Assembly: GCF_000259195.1 (NCBI RefSeq)
Contig: NZ_JH650760.1
Coordinates: 183,219-247,218 of the forward strand
Reading direction: 5' to 3'
DNA length: 64,000 nucleotides
Source: Pseudomonas donghuensis
GTDB lineage: Bacteria > Pseudomonadota > Gammaproteobacteria > Pseudomonadales > Pseudomonadaceae
Shown: positions 8,194-15,711 of the stretch, piece by piece
How the letters are laid out: each line of letters starts with the position of its first letter
Numbering within the stretch: the first letter of the stretch is position 1
Position numbers and translations under genes: made by a program
Notes under the pieces: model-generated
What the model was told of the DNA's origin: nothing
What the model saw: the letters and a program-made list of their open reading frames with translations, nothing else
The model's database searches: none

Positions 8194-8409
8194 ATGGCCA
8201 AGCCCTTTCCCATCAGCCCCAAGCACCCCGAGCGCATCTGCTGGGGGTGCGATCGCTACTGCGCAGCCAACGCCCTGGCCTGCGGTAACGGTGCCGACCG
8301 CACCATGCACCCGGCGGAAGTGTTCGGTGAGGACTGGAACGAGCAAGGTGATTACGGGCTGGCGTTGCCGGAGCAGCAGGGCCCCGCTCAGGATCAGGGG
8401 GCCACATAG
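8194..8409 (+). CDS. small DUF3079-type protein
   Basis: A 71-residue protein beginning MAKPFPISPKHPERICWGCD. The pattern PKHPERICWGCDRYC.A..L.CGNG.DRT.HP.E.FG.DW is that of the uncharacterised DUF3079 family. Four cysteines (CWGCDRYC and a later AC) plus histidines suggest a metal or zinc-ribbon-like site, though no activity is known. A perfect Anr box lies 62 bases upstream, and the gene diverges from the Fur-controlled ftrABCD operon. It converges on the next minus-strand gene with a 16-base gap. Family recall is from sequence pattern only. Confidence 0.75.
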   Translation: MAKPFPISPKHPERICWGCDRYCAANALACGNGADRTMHPAEVFGEDWNEQGDYGLALPEQQGPAQDQGAT

Positions 8410-8425
8410 GTGCACTGTTGTTCAG

Positions 8426-8674
8426 TCAAAACAGCTGTTGACGCTTATCCAGTTGCTGGTCGACCAGCCATTTGCCGTGCGCCAGTGATGCGTGCTGGGC
8501 GTTATCAAGGTCGGCCAGGTAGGCCATCTTCACCGGCAGCGACAAGCGCCGGCTGGTGTGGCCCTCGGGATCGGTAATCAGGCATCCGGCGTTGTAGGGC
8601 GTGGGGATGCCCGGGTGGGTTTCGACGCTGGCGGTGATGGTGTGGTTGCGATGCACGCATTGAAGGGTCTTCAT
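8426..8674 (-). CDS. hypothetical protein (82 aa)
   Basis: Small soluble protein starting MKTLQCVHRNHTITA. The start at 8674 is preceded by TAAGGACG, a good ribosome binding site, whereas a longer in-frame start at 8710 would lie inside a large inverted repeat. The product has a predicted beta-rich N-terminal half (VHRNHTITASVETH, GCLITDPEG) and a helical C-terminal end (LDNAQHASLAHGKWLVDQQL). I do not recognise the family or a function. Its 5' leader contains a nested perfect hairpin at 8687-8745, directly next to the ribosome binding site. Confidence 0.65.
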   Translation of the reverse strand: MKTLQCVHRNHTITASVETHPGIPTPYNAGCLITDPEGHTSRRLSLPVKMAYLADLDNAQHASLAHGKWLVDQQLDKRQQLF

Positions 8675-8686
8675 CGTCCTTACCTC

Positions 8687-8745
8687 GCTGCTGTGGTATC
8701 GAAAGCGCACCAGTCAGGGCGCTTTTTTGGGTATACCACAGCAGC
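8687..8745. repeat. nested perfect inverted repeat in the leader of the 82-residue gene
   Basis: Outer arms GCTGCTGTGGTAT (8687-8699) and its exact complement (8733-8745) enclose inner arms AAAGCGC (8702-8708) and GCGCTTT (8719-8725). On the minus strand the outer arm ends 12 bases before the ATG at 8674. On the plus strand the inner stem is followed by a run of six T (8723-8728) and so also resembles a terminator. Either an RNA structure controlling translation or a small palindromic insertion could explain it. Confidence 0.7.
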
Positions 8746-8779
8746 CGTGCGGCTGGATCCGGGCCGACGAACGTGACCG

Positions 8780-9823
8780 TCAGCGGAACGCCGGCACCAC
8801 TTCGTTGATGAACAGTTCCAGGGACTTTTTCTTTTCGGCATGGGGCAGGCTGTTGTCGCACCAGAAGCTGAACTCGTCGACCCCCAGCTCCTGGTAGTAG
8901 CGGATGCGCGCGATGATTTCTGCCGGGGTGCCGATCATGGTGTTCTTGCGGATGTTGTCCAGTTCGAACTCCGGACGTTCCTTGAATTTCTCTTCCGGGC
9001 TTGGTGCCAGGAAGCCGTTGTTGGGTACCTGCTTGTTGCCGAACCAGGCATCGAAGGTCCGGTAGAAACGCGAGATGGCCTGGGCGCCGACTTTCCAGCC
9101 GTCGGCGTCATCCGCGGCATGCACGTGGGTGTGGCGTAGCACCATCAATTGCGGGCGCGGTACCTCGGGGTTGTTGGCCAGGGCTGCCTCGAACTTGTTC
9201 GTAAGGTCCAGGACTTCTTCATCGCCTTTCATCAATGGCGTGACCATGACGTTGCAGCCGTGCTTGACTGCGAAGTTGTGCGAGTCCGGATCGCGCGCGG
9301 CGATCCACATCGCAGGCATGGGCTGCTGGATCGGCTTGGGCACGCAGGTCGAGGTGGGGAATTTCCAGATCTCGCCATCGTGGGCGTAGTCGCCTTGCCA
9401 CAAGGCGCGCACCACCGGCACCATCTCCCGCAGGGCCTGGCCGCCTTCGGACGCCGGCATGCCAGCGGCCATGCGGTCGAATTCGAACTGGTAGGCGCCG
9501 CGGGCCAGGCCCACTTCCATGCGCCCGTTGCTGATCACATCAAGCAGGGCGCATTCACCGGCCACCCGCAACGGGTGCCAGAACGGCGCAATGATGGTCC
9601 CGGCACCCAGGTGAATGGTGCTGGTGCGCGCCGCCAGGTAGGCCAGCAGCGGCATGGGGCTGGGCGAGATGGTGTATTCCATGGCGTGGTGTTCGCCGAT
9701 CCATACGGTGCTGAAACCGCCGTCTTCGGCCATCAGGGTCAGTTCGGTGAGGTCTTCGAACAGCTGGCGGTGGCTGACCTGTTCATCCCAACGTTCCATG
9801 TGTACGAACAACGAAAATTTCAT
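8780..9823 (-). CDS. LLM-class flavin-dependent monooxygenase
   Basis: A 347-residue bacterial-luciferase-like protein. It shows the family beginnings MKFSLFVHMERW, the WIGEHHAMEYTISPSP segment typical of luciferase-like alkane or nitrogen-heterocycle monooxygenases, and GTPAEIIARIRYY near the C terminus. Such enzymes use reduced FMN supplied by a separate reductase; that partner is encoded directly upstream in the same direction (9918-10403). A divergent NCS1-family permease suggests the substrate may be a nucleobase-like heterocycle, but there are no rutBCDE-like genes and the substrate is not determined. Confidence 0.88.
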   Translation of the reverse strand: MKFSLFVHMERWDEQVSHRQLFEDLTELTLMAEDGGFSTVWIGEHHAMEYTISPSPMPLLAYLAARTSTIHLGAGTIIAPFWHPLRVAGECALLDVISNGRMEVGLARGAYQFEFDRMAAGMPASEGGQALREMVPVVRALWQGDYAHDGEIWKFPTSTCVPKPIQQPMPAMWIAARDPDSHNFAVKHGCNVMVTPLMKGDEEVLDLTNKFEAALANNPEVPRPQLMVLRHTHVHAADDADGWKVGAQAISRFYRTFDAWFGNKQVPNNGFLAPSPEEKFKERPEFELDNIRKNTMIGTPAEIIARIRYYQELGVDEFSFWCDNSLPHAEKKKSLELFINEVVPAFR

Positions 9824-9917
9824 AACGCATTCCTCGGATCTTGTTGTAGGTCGCCTGTCGGATCAGGCGGCATGACTCTCGACCTGCGCCCTGCGCCTGT
9901 CGTAAGAATAGTGCGGC

Positions 9918-10403
9918 TCAGGCGAAGGCTGGCAGTTCGGCCATCTTGCCGCGGCAGTACACCAGCGGGCTGGGGGCTTGCTCGGAGGCGATGAGGTTTT
10001 TCACCGCGCCGACCATGATCGCGTGGTCGCCGCCTTCATATTCGCGCCACAGCTCGCATTCGATGATTGCCGTGGCGTTGGCCAGCAATGGATTGCCCAG
10101 TGCGCTCAGGGTCCAGTCGATGCCCTGGGCCTTGTCTTTGCCTTTGCGCGCAAAGGCATAGGCTTCGGCCTGTTGGGCACCGGACAGCAAGTGGATGGCG
10201 AAGCGCTTGTTGCGGATCAGCACCGGGTAGGAGTCGGAGCTGTAGTTGGGGCAGAACAGCACCAGCGGCGGCTCCATGGACAGCGAGCTGAAGGCGCTGG
10301 CGGTCAGGCCGACGACCTGGCCGTCGTCGTCCAGGGTGGTTATCACCGTGACGCCGGACGGGAAGGAGCCCAGGACGTTCTTGTAGACGGTTGCGTCGAT
10401 CAT
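9918..10403 (-). CDS. flavin reductase (monooxygenase partner)
   Basis: A 161-residue protein of the flavin reductase-like FMN-binding split-barrel family. Recognisable elements are the N-terminal GSFPSGVTVITTLD, TASAFSSLSMEPPLVLFC, RFAIHLLS, and the C-terminal PLVYCRGKM. It reduces FMN with NAD(P)H and passes it to the luciferase-like monooxygenase encoded 94 bases downstream. Both genes are probably one transcript starting in the 10404-10727 region, which holds palindromic operator-like sequences. Confidence 0.9.
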   Translation of the reverse strand: MIDATVYKNVLGSFPSGVTVITTLDDDGQVVGLTASAFSSLSMEPPLVLFCPNYSSDSYPVLIRNKRFAIHLLSGAQQAEAYAFARKGKDKAQGIDWTLSALGNPLLANATAIIECELWREYEGGDHAIMVGAVKNLIASEQAPSPLVYCRGKMAELPAFA

Positions 10404-10727
10404 GGCGTGGTCCTCGGAAGCAGCGGTGGTCCGCGTTTTTGTTTGATGTGTCTGATGGTATACCGTAATACCTGATTTGCAAGTGGAATTTTAAGTCGCG
10501 ACGAGTGGCCCAGGATTACGCTAAAGGCCAGTAAACACGGGGCTTGCAGCGTTTTTCAAAGGAAAATGGCGAGGTCAAGATCAGATCAGTTGCAGGCAAA
10601 ATAGCCGGATTAGTCTTGTGGAAAAGATGGAATACCATAATATGGTTCGCAGCTGAGAGGCCGTTTCGAACACTCCGCAAGCGGTTTCCTACAAAGATAA
10701 AAACAGAACCTTTCGAGCTTATTGCCC
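10404..10727. promoter_or_regulatory. divergent intergenic region with repeated ATACC(G/A)TAATA elements
   Basis: This 324-base region separates the flavin reductase from the divergent permease and holds no convincing gene. Two copies of ATACC(G/A)TAATA occur, at 10460-10470 and 10632-10642. The first overlaps the palindrome GGTATACC (10457-10464) and lies about 55 bases before the reductase start; the second is part of ACCAT-AAT-ATGGT (10635-10647) and lies about 90 bases before the permease start. The arrangement resembles a shared operator for a GntR- or similar dimeric regulator. The regulator is not in the window. Confidence 0.5.
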
Positions 10728-11993
10728 ATGTCCCAGCCGTCTTCGCAACTCGACTTTTTCTGGGGAATGCTGGCGATCGTGCTGGGCCATCTGCTCGGGG
10801 GCATCGTCATCGCCCTGGCGTCGGCCCAGGGGCCGCAGATGGGCATCCCGCAAATGGTTCAGAGCCGCGGGCAGTTCGGCCGCTATGGCGCGCTGCTGAT
10901 TGTGTTCTTTGCCGCCATCATCTATGTCGGTTTCTTTATTTCCAACATCGTCCTGGCTGGCAAGTCGATCCACGGCATTGCCCCGAGCGTGCCGATGCCG
11001 GCGGCAATCGTCATCGGCGCCCTGAGTGCCACGGCCATCGGTGTGATCGGCTATCGCTTCATACATACCCTCAACCGCATCGGTACCTGGGTGATGGGCT
11101 CGGCATTGCTGGCGGGCTTTTTGATGATCTTCGCCCAGGAGCTGCCGGCCGACTTCTTCAGCCGTGGCGGTTTCAACCTGTCGGGCTGGGTCGCAACCCT
11201 GTCGCTGGGGGTGATCTGGCAGATCAGCTTTTCCCCTTACGTGTCCGACTATTCACGTTACCTGCCGCGTGAAGTGGGCATCGCACGGCCGTTCTGGGCT
11301 ACCTATTTTGGCGCGACCCTGGGCACCATCCTGTCGTTCGGCTTTGGTGTCGTTGCTGTGCTGGCCGTGCCAGAGGGGACCGAGGCGATGGCGGCGGTGG
11401 AGCAGGCCACCGGTTGGTTGGGGCCGATCCTGATGGTGTTGTTCCTGCTCAACATCATCAGCCACAACGCCCTTAACCTGTATGGCGCGGTGCTGTCGAT
11501 CGTGACCTCGATCCAGACCTTTGCCAGCCGCTGGACGCCGAGCATCAAACTGCGAGTGGTGCTGGCCAGTGTGATTTTGCTGGGTTGCTGCCTGGTAGCG
11601 TTGAGCGCCTCGGCGGACTTCATCGGCCAGTTCATCGGCCTGATCCTGGCACTACTGCTGGTACTGGTGCCCTGGGCGTCGATCAACCTCATCGACTTCT
11701 ACCTGATCAAGCGCGGCAACTATGACATTGCCTCGATCTTTCGTGCCGATGGTGGAGTCTACGGGCGCTTCAATGCCCATGCGATCATCGCGTATGCCTG
11801 CGGGATTGTGGTGCAACTGCCGTTTGCCAATACGTCGTTGTATGTCGGGCCGTATGCCAATTTGGTGGAGGGTGCGGACTTGTCGTGGCTGATCGGGCTG
11901 CTGGTGACGTGCCCGTTGTATTACTGCCTGGCGACCCGGGGGCGGGGTCAGCTGGTACAGATCCAATGCAGGAGCGGGCTAGACCCGCGATGA
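10728..11993 (+). CDS. NCS1-family (cytosine/purine-type) permease, N-terminally short
   Basis: A 421-residue membrane protein of the nucleobase:cation symporter-1 family, recognised from ASAQGPQMGIPQMVQSRGQFG in the second helix region and the succeeding pattern of about eleven hydrophobic helices. Family members usually have 50-70 further residues, including helix 1, before this point. Here the frame is closed by TAA at 10698-10700 and neither the TTG at 10722 nor the ATG at 10728 recovers it, so the 5' end seems to have been lost. The last seven codons (RSGLDPR) come from a REP element, suggesting a 3' alteration as well. It may be non-functional. Confidence 0.7.
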   Translation: MSQPSSQLDFFWGMLAIVLGHLLGGIVIALASAQGPQMGIPQMVQSRGQFGRYGALLIVFFAAIIYVGFFISNIVLAGKSIHGIAPSVPMPAAIVIGALSATAIGVIGYRFIHTLNRIGTWVMGSALLAGFLMIFAQELPADFFSRGGFNLSGWVATLSLGVIWQISFSPYVSDYSRYLPREVGIARPFWATYFGATLGTILSFGFGVVAVLAVPEGTEAMAAVEQATGWLGPILMVLFLLNIISHNALNLYGAVLSIVTSIQTFASRWTPSIKLRVVLASVILLGCCLVALSASADFIGQFIGLILALLLVLVPWASINLIDFYLIKRGNYDIASIFRADGGVYGRFNAHAIIAYACGIVVQLPFANTSLYVGPYANLVEGADLSWLIGLLVTCPLYYCLATRGRGQLVQIQCRSGLDPR

Positions 11994-12074
11994 GGCCAAT
12001 ACAGCCAGCACATCAAGTGTTGCCTGGATTGCGACCGCTGCGCGCTCGATCGCGGGGCAAGGCCCGCTCCTACA
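11970..12074. repeat. REP pair, one half inside the permease 3' end
   Basis: The first REP unit (11970-11991) overlaps the permease stop codon and supplies its last residues. A second unit in the opposite orientation occupies 12049-12074. The pair forms the usual inverted REP doublet with a 57-base spacer. Confidence 0.8.
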
Positions 12075-12136
12075 GGGTCGGTGCTGTTCTCTGGATGGAT
12101 ACAAGACCTGTGGGAGCTAGTATCGAAAGGCCTTGA

Positions 12137-12658
12137 TCAGAACTCGGTCGGCTGAATGATCTCGACCCAGTAATCATCCGGGTCCTTGATAAATGCCAGG
12201 TGCTTCATGCGGCCGTCGCTCAGGCGCTTCTGGAAGGCGACGCCCAGTTGCTCGAAACGCTCGCACGCTGCACGGATATCCGGCACCGAGATGCAGATAT
12301 GGCCGAAACCGCGCGGGTCGGTGTTGCCGTTGTGGTAGGCAAAGTCGGCATCGTTCTCGGTACCGTGGTTGTGGGTCAGCTCGAGGATGCCAGGGATCGA
12401 CTTCATCCACTCGGTGCGCTTGGCAGCATCCGCCGGAATCTGCGCCTTGTCGACCAGGGCGAGGAAGTACAGGCTGAACTCGGCTTGCGGGAAGTCGCGC
12501 TTCTCCACCAGGCTGAAGCCCAGGACGCGGGTGTAGAAGTCCAGGGACTTGGCAACGTCCTTGACTCGCAGCATGGTGTGGTTGAAAACGAAGTTGTGGG
12601 TCGCGGCATCCGGTTGCGCGGTGACACCGGGGAGGGTGTCGAGATGGTTCAGGCTCAT
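12137..12658 (-). CDS. gloA: lactoylglutathione lyase (glyoxalase I)
   Basis: A 173-residue glyoxalase I that isomerises the methylglyoxal-glutathione adduct to S-lactoylglutathione. It shows NHTMLRVKDVAKSLDFYTRVLG, the ELTHNHGTE metal-ligand segment, GFGHICISVPD and the final WVEIIQP. Metal ligands are expected at His27, the Glu of LELTHN, the His of FGHI and the Glu of WVEI. Length and motif order fit the larger eukaryote-like bacterial GloA. It is a single gene with a REP downstream. Confidence 0.95.
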   Translation of the reverse strand: MSLNHLDTLPGVTAQPDAATHNFVFNHTMLRVKDVAKSLDFYTRVLGFSLVEKRDFPQAEFSLYFLALVDKAQIPADAAKRTEWMKSIPGILELTHNHGTENDADFAYHNGNTDPRGFGHICISVPDIRAACERFEQLGVAFQKRLSDGRMKHLAFIKDPDDYWVEIIQPTEF

Positions 12659-12747
12659 GGGCTCTCCGCATTTGAGGCTGGCAACAGCGCTGCCAGCAAA
12701 ACAGTCAGGGCGTCATGATACGGAACTGAAGCGATTGCGCAAACGAT

Positions 12748-12803
12748 TTGCGCCCCGCCTTTGTGGGGCGGGGCGCAAGAATTAGAAGCCCGCCGAAGCG
12801 GGC
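12748..12803 (-). terminator. double hairpin downstream of the MvaT-family gene
   Basis: On the minus strand a GCCCGC-TTCG-GCGGGC hairpin (12788-12803) with a stable UUCG loop is followed by TTCTAATTCTT. A second hairpin with 12-base perfect arms TTGCGCCCCGCC (12748-12759 and 12767-12778) comes next. They lie about 70 bases after the stop of the MvaT-family gene and probably end its transcript. Confidence 0.65.
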
Positions 12804-12874
12804 GTATGGGGCGCTAGTCCGTTAGCAGCCTTCATCCTGATCCAGTCGATGTGAAAAATGTGTGAAGGTGTTTT

Positions 12875-13240
12875 CTACTTGCGCAACCAGCTGTCGACTG
12901 TCTTGGCACCGTACTGTTCCTTCCAGGCTTTCAGCCCGCGGTGGTTGCCGCCTTTGGTCTCGATCAGCTCGCCGGTGTGCGGGTTTTCATAGACCTTTAC
13001 CACCCGTGCGCGACGCTGTTTGGGCGCGCTGACCGCGCCTTTATGGGCGGCTTTGGGGTCGAGGATCGCAATAATATCGCGCAGGCCCTTGTCGTAGTGT
13101 TTCATCAGGTCGACAAGTTTTTTCTCGAACTCGATTTCACGCTTGAGGCCGGCGTCCTTTTTCAGCGCCTCCAATTGCGCCATTTGTTCCTGAAGGGCCT
13201 TTTCGGCTGCGCGGAACTCTGCAAGTCTGGACACTGTCAT
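12875..13240 (-). CDS. MvaT/MvaU-family H-NS-like nucleoid protein (TurB-like)
   Basis: A 121-residue xenogeneic silencer. Start MTVSRLAEFRAAEKALQEQM follows AAAGGAG at the proper spacing. The N-terminal half is a charged coiled coil for dimerisation and oligomerisation, with FEKKLVDLMKHYDKGLRDIIAILDP as the family core. The C-terminal DNA-binding part contains NPHTGELIETKGGNHRGLKAW, where the GGNH turn resembles the AT-hook-like loop that reads the minor groove of AT-rich DNA. The SRLAEFR start is closer to MvaU/TurB than to MvaT (SLINEYR). The AT-rich upstream region 13320-13420 is a likely autoregulatory target. Confidence 0.92.
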   Translation of the reverse strand: MTVSRLAEFRAAEKALQEQMAQLEALKKDAGLKREIEFEKKLVDLMKHYDKGLRDIIAILDPKAAHKGAVSAPKQRRARVVKVYENPHTGELIETKGGNHRGLKAWKEQYGAKTVDSWLRK

Positions 13241-13599
13241 CACTCCTTTAAGTCTGCAGTGGCCCGGCATGCGTGAAGATCAGCAACATTCTGTATAACG
13301 CAGCCGCCACCGGGTTGGGCACAACATCGCACTAATTAAGAGTGTAGTAGTCGGTGCGCAGCGGGTAAACATTAAACTTTTATATTGCTGGTTATGGAAC
13401 TTTCTTAATTACGCCTCCTCCCCGCGTAAAGAACTAGTGGGTGCTGGGGTTGGTGCCTTAGACCATGGTCCAATGGCCCGTTCCAGAGCGGTTGCGAGAT
13501 GATGAACGGTCAACGTCGACTGTCGTCGGCGCTGGGAGCATTGTCGGCGCCGGGATCTGCGCCGGCTGTTTTTTGCCTTTCTTTCGGATTTCGCTTCTC
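13241..13599. other. divergent intergenic region between the MvaT-family gene and the porin
   Basis: A 359-base stretch with no supported gene. The middle (about 13325-13420) is clearly AT-rich for this genome and holds a TATATT -10-like element at 13381-13386, a likely promoter zone and a possible target of the adjacent nucleoid protein. The 3' part carries a terminator-like hairpin (13545-13574). Confidence 0.6.
13545..13574 (+). terminator. terminator-like hairpin in the porin leader
   Basis: CGGCGC (13545-13550) pairs with GCGCCG (13559-13564) across an eight-base loop, followed after four bases by six T (13569-13574). It lies only 25 bases before the chosen porin ATG. An earlier GGCGC copy at about 13527-13532 could pair with the same strand instead, so an attenuator is possible. 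Confidence 0.55.
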
Positions 13600-14889
13600 A
13601 TGTTTGCCCCATACCCTCTCGCGCCCGGGCGCAGCCTTGTTGGCCTGCTCGCGATGTTTGCTGCTGTCTCGACTCAGGCCGCTGGTTTTCTAGAAGACAG
13701 CAGCGCCAAAGTCGAAGCACGCAACGTCTACTTCAACCGTGACTTCCGTGATGGTCATACCAGTTCCAATCAGGGCGGATCGAAACGTGAAGAGTGGGCC
13801 CAGGGCTTTATTCTGAATGTACAGTCCGGCTATACCGAAGGCACTGTAGGATTTGGTGTTGATGCATTGGGTATGCTCGGGTTTAAACTCGACTCCAGCC
13901 CGGCCGACAGTAACAGTGGTCTGTTGCCGTCCAGCGGGCACGATCCGCGTCGCTCGGTAGACCAGTACGCGAAGATGGGTGTGGCCGGCAAGATGCGTTA
14001 CTCGCAGACCGTGCTCAAGGTCGGTTCGATGTTGCCGGACATGCCGTTGCTCAAGTACAACGACGGCCGTTTGCTGCCGACCATGTTCCAGGGCGCGATG
14101 CTGACCTCGGAAGAGTTCAAGGACCTGAAGTTCACCGTGGCGCGCCTGGACAAGTACACCGCCCGGGACTCTACCGACCGCCAGGACATTCGTGTTCACT
14201 GCAAGAACAAACGCTACGCCTGCGATACCACGGCCGATCATTTCGACATGGCCGGCGTCGACTACAAGTTCAACGATCGCCTGAGTGCGCAGTATCAGGT
14301 GGCCAAACTTGAAAACATCTACCGTCAGCACTTCTTTGGCCTGGTCGCCAGCCAGCCGCTGAGTGTCGGCAGCCTGTCGGCAGACCTGCGCTTGATCAAG
14401 AGCGATGACATCGGCCGCGCGCGTGCCGGCGATATCGATCACCGCGCCTTCAGCGGCATGCTCGGTTATAGCCTGGGCGGGCACAAGATCAGCGCCGGCT
14501 GGCAGCGCATGTACGGCGAGAATGCCATGCCATACCTGGATGGCAGCAACCCGTACCTGGTCAACTATGCCCAGGTCAACGACTTCGCTGCGGCCCAGGA
14601 GCGTTCCTGGCAGCTGCGCTACGATTACGACTTCAAGGCCATGGGTGTACCGGGCCTGAGCTTCTTTACCCGCTACATCAACGGCGACCATATCAAGGTC
14701 CCGGGCAGCCTGGCCGAGGGCAAGGAGTGGGAACGCGACAGCGAGCTCAAGTACCAGATCCAGAGCGGCACCTTCAAGGATGTCAGCGTACGCCTGCGTA
14801 ACTCGACCTACCGCAGCAACTACGAGAAGTATGCCCGTGACATGGACGAAACCCGGGTGATCGTCAGCTACAACTTCTCGATCTTCTAA
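13600..14889 (+). CDS. OprD-family outer membrane porin
   Basis: A 429-residue porin. ATG 13600 gives the signal peptide MFAPYPLAPGRSLVGLLA...TQA-A and the mature start GFLEDSSAKVEARNVYFNRD, the signature N terminus of OprD/OccD/OccK channels. Many beta-strand pairs follow, and the protein ends in aromatic FSIF, as expected for outer membrane assembly. An in-frame ATG at 13465 would add 45 residues but would place a terminator-like hairpin within coding sequence, so it is not preferred; no strong ribosome binding site distinguishes the starts. The substrate, usually an amino acid or aromatic acid in this family, is not predictable here. A hairpin at 14914-14942 follows. Confidence 0.92.
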   Translation: MFAPYPLAPGRSLVGLLAMFAAVSTQAAGFLEDSSAKVEARNVYFNRDFRDGHTSSNQGGSKREEWAQGFILNVQSGYTEGTVGFGVDALGMLGFKLDSSPADSNSGLLPSSGHDPRRSVDQYAKMGVAGKMRYSQTVLKVGSMLPDMPLLKYNDGRLLPTMFQGAMLTSEEFKDLKFTVARLDKYTARDSTDRQDIRVHCKNKRYACDTTADHFDMAGVDYKFNDRLSAQYQVAKLENIYRQHFFGLVASQPLSVGSLSADLRLIKSDDIGRARAGDIDHRAFSGMLGYSLGGHKISAGWQRMYGENAMPYLDGSNPYLVNYAQVNDFAAAQERSWQLRYDYDFKAMGVPGLSFFTRYINGDHIKVPGSLAEGKEWERDSELKYQIQSGTFKDVSVRLRNSTYRSNYEKYARDMDETRVIVSYNFSIF

Positions 14890-14913
14890 CCAACAGTACG
14901 TTGCCATTGCGCG

Positions 14914-14942
14914 CCGGCCAGCCGACTATAGGGGCTGGCCGG
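14914..14942. terminator. hairpin between porin and cobF
   Basis: Perfect 10-base arms CCGGCCAGCC and GGCTGGCCGG with a nine-base loop, no T run. It lies 25 bases after the porin stop and 20 before cobF; it may end or stabilise the porin mRNA. Confidence 0.5.
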
Positions 14943-14961
14943 GCCATGGAAACGACATGCG

Positions 14962-15711
14962 ATGAAACAACTGCTGTTGATTGGGATCGGGCCGGGCAAT
15001 CCGCGCCAGATCACCCTTGAAGCCATCGACGGGCTCAACCGTGCCCAGGTGTTCTTCGTGCTCGACAAGGGCGCGGTCAAGGATGAGTTGCTGCAACTGC
15101 GCAAAAACATCCTTGAGCGTTTTGTCGATCGGCCCGGGTACCGCCTGGTGCAGGTCGACGACCCGCTGCGCGATGGCGCGGCCAGCGACTATGTCGGCGC
15201 GGTGCAGGCGTGGCACCAGCAGCGTGCAGCGCTGTATGCCAACCTGATCGACAACGAACTGGCTGACGGCGAATGCGGCGCTTTCCTGCTCTGGGGCGAG
15301 CCGACGCTGTATGACAGCACCCTGCGCATTCTTGAGTTGGTACAGGCCGCAGGCTTGCCGCTGAGCCTTGAAGTGATCCCCGGCATCAGCAGCGTCCAGG
15401 CCCTGGCCGCCGCTCACCGCATTCCCTTGAACCGTATTGGTGAACCCCTGACCGTGCTGCCCGGGCGGCGCCTGGCTGAACAGCCACGCATCGATAACCT
15501 GGTGGTCATGCTCGATGGCCAGTGTGCCTTTGCGGCGCTGGATGACCCGCAGTTGCACATCTACTGGGGCGCTTACCTGGGCACCGCCGACCAGATCCTG
15601 ATTGCCGGGCCGTTGCTTGCGGTCAAGGCGCAGATCCTCGCCGCCCGAGAACAGGCGCGGGCGCGCAAGGGCTGGATCATGGACACTTATCTGCTGCGTC
15701 GGCCGCTGTAG
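14962..15711 (+). CDS. cobF: precorrin-6A synthase (deacetylating) CobF
   Basis: A 249-residue SAM-dependent methyltransferase of aerobic cobalamin synthesis that methylates C-1 of precorrin-5 with loss of acetate. It shows the tetrapyrrole methylase start LLLIGIGPGNPRQITLEA, the segment FLLWGEPTLYDSTLRIL and VIPGISSVQALAAAHRIPLN, all as in CobF. It stands alone here, apart from other cob genes. Its last 35 bases overlap the 3' end of the convergent glycosyltransferase gene. Confidence 0.93.
   Translation: MKQLLLIGIGPGNPRQITLEAIDGLNRAQVFFVLDKGAVKDELLQLRKNILERFVDRPGYRLVQVDDPLRDGAASDYVGAVQAWHQQRAALYANLIDNELADGECGAFLLWGEPTLYDSTLRILELVQAAGLPLSLEVIPGISSVQALAAAHRIPLNRIGEPLTVLPGRRLAEQPRIDNLVVMLDGQCAFAALDDPQLHIYWGAYLGTADQILIAGPLLAVKAQILAAREQARARKGWIMDTYLLRRPL

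Noticed and set aside
8780-10403. RutA/RutF uracil monooxygenase system
   Set aside because: The reductase and luciferase-like parts are present but rutB-E are not, and the monooxygenase sequence pattern is that of a different LLM group.
13465-13599. Porin starting at ATG 13465
   Set aside because: The extension has no signal peptide character and includes a terminator-like hairpin; ATG 13600 gives a proper signal peptide.
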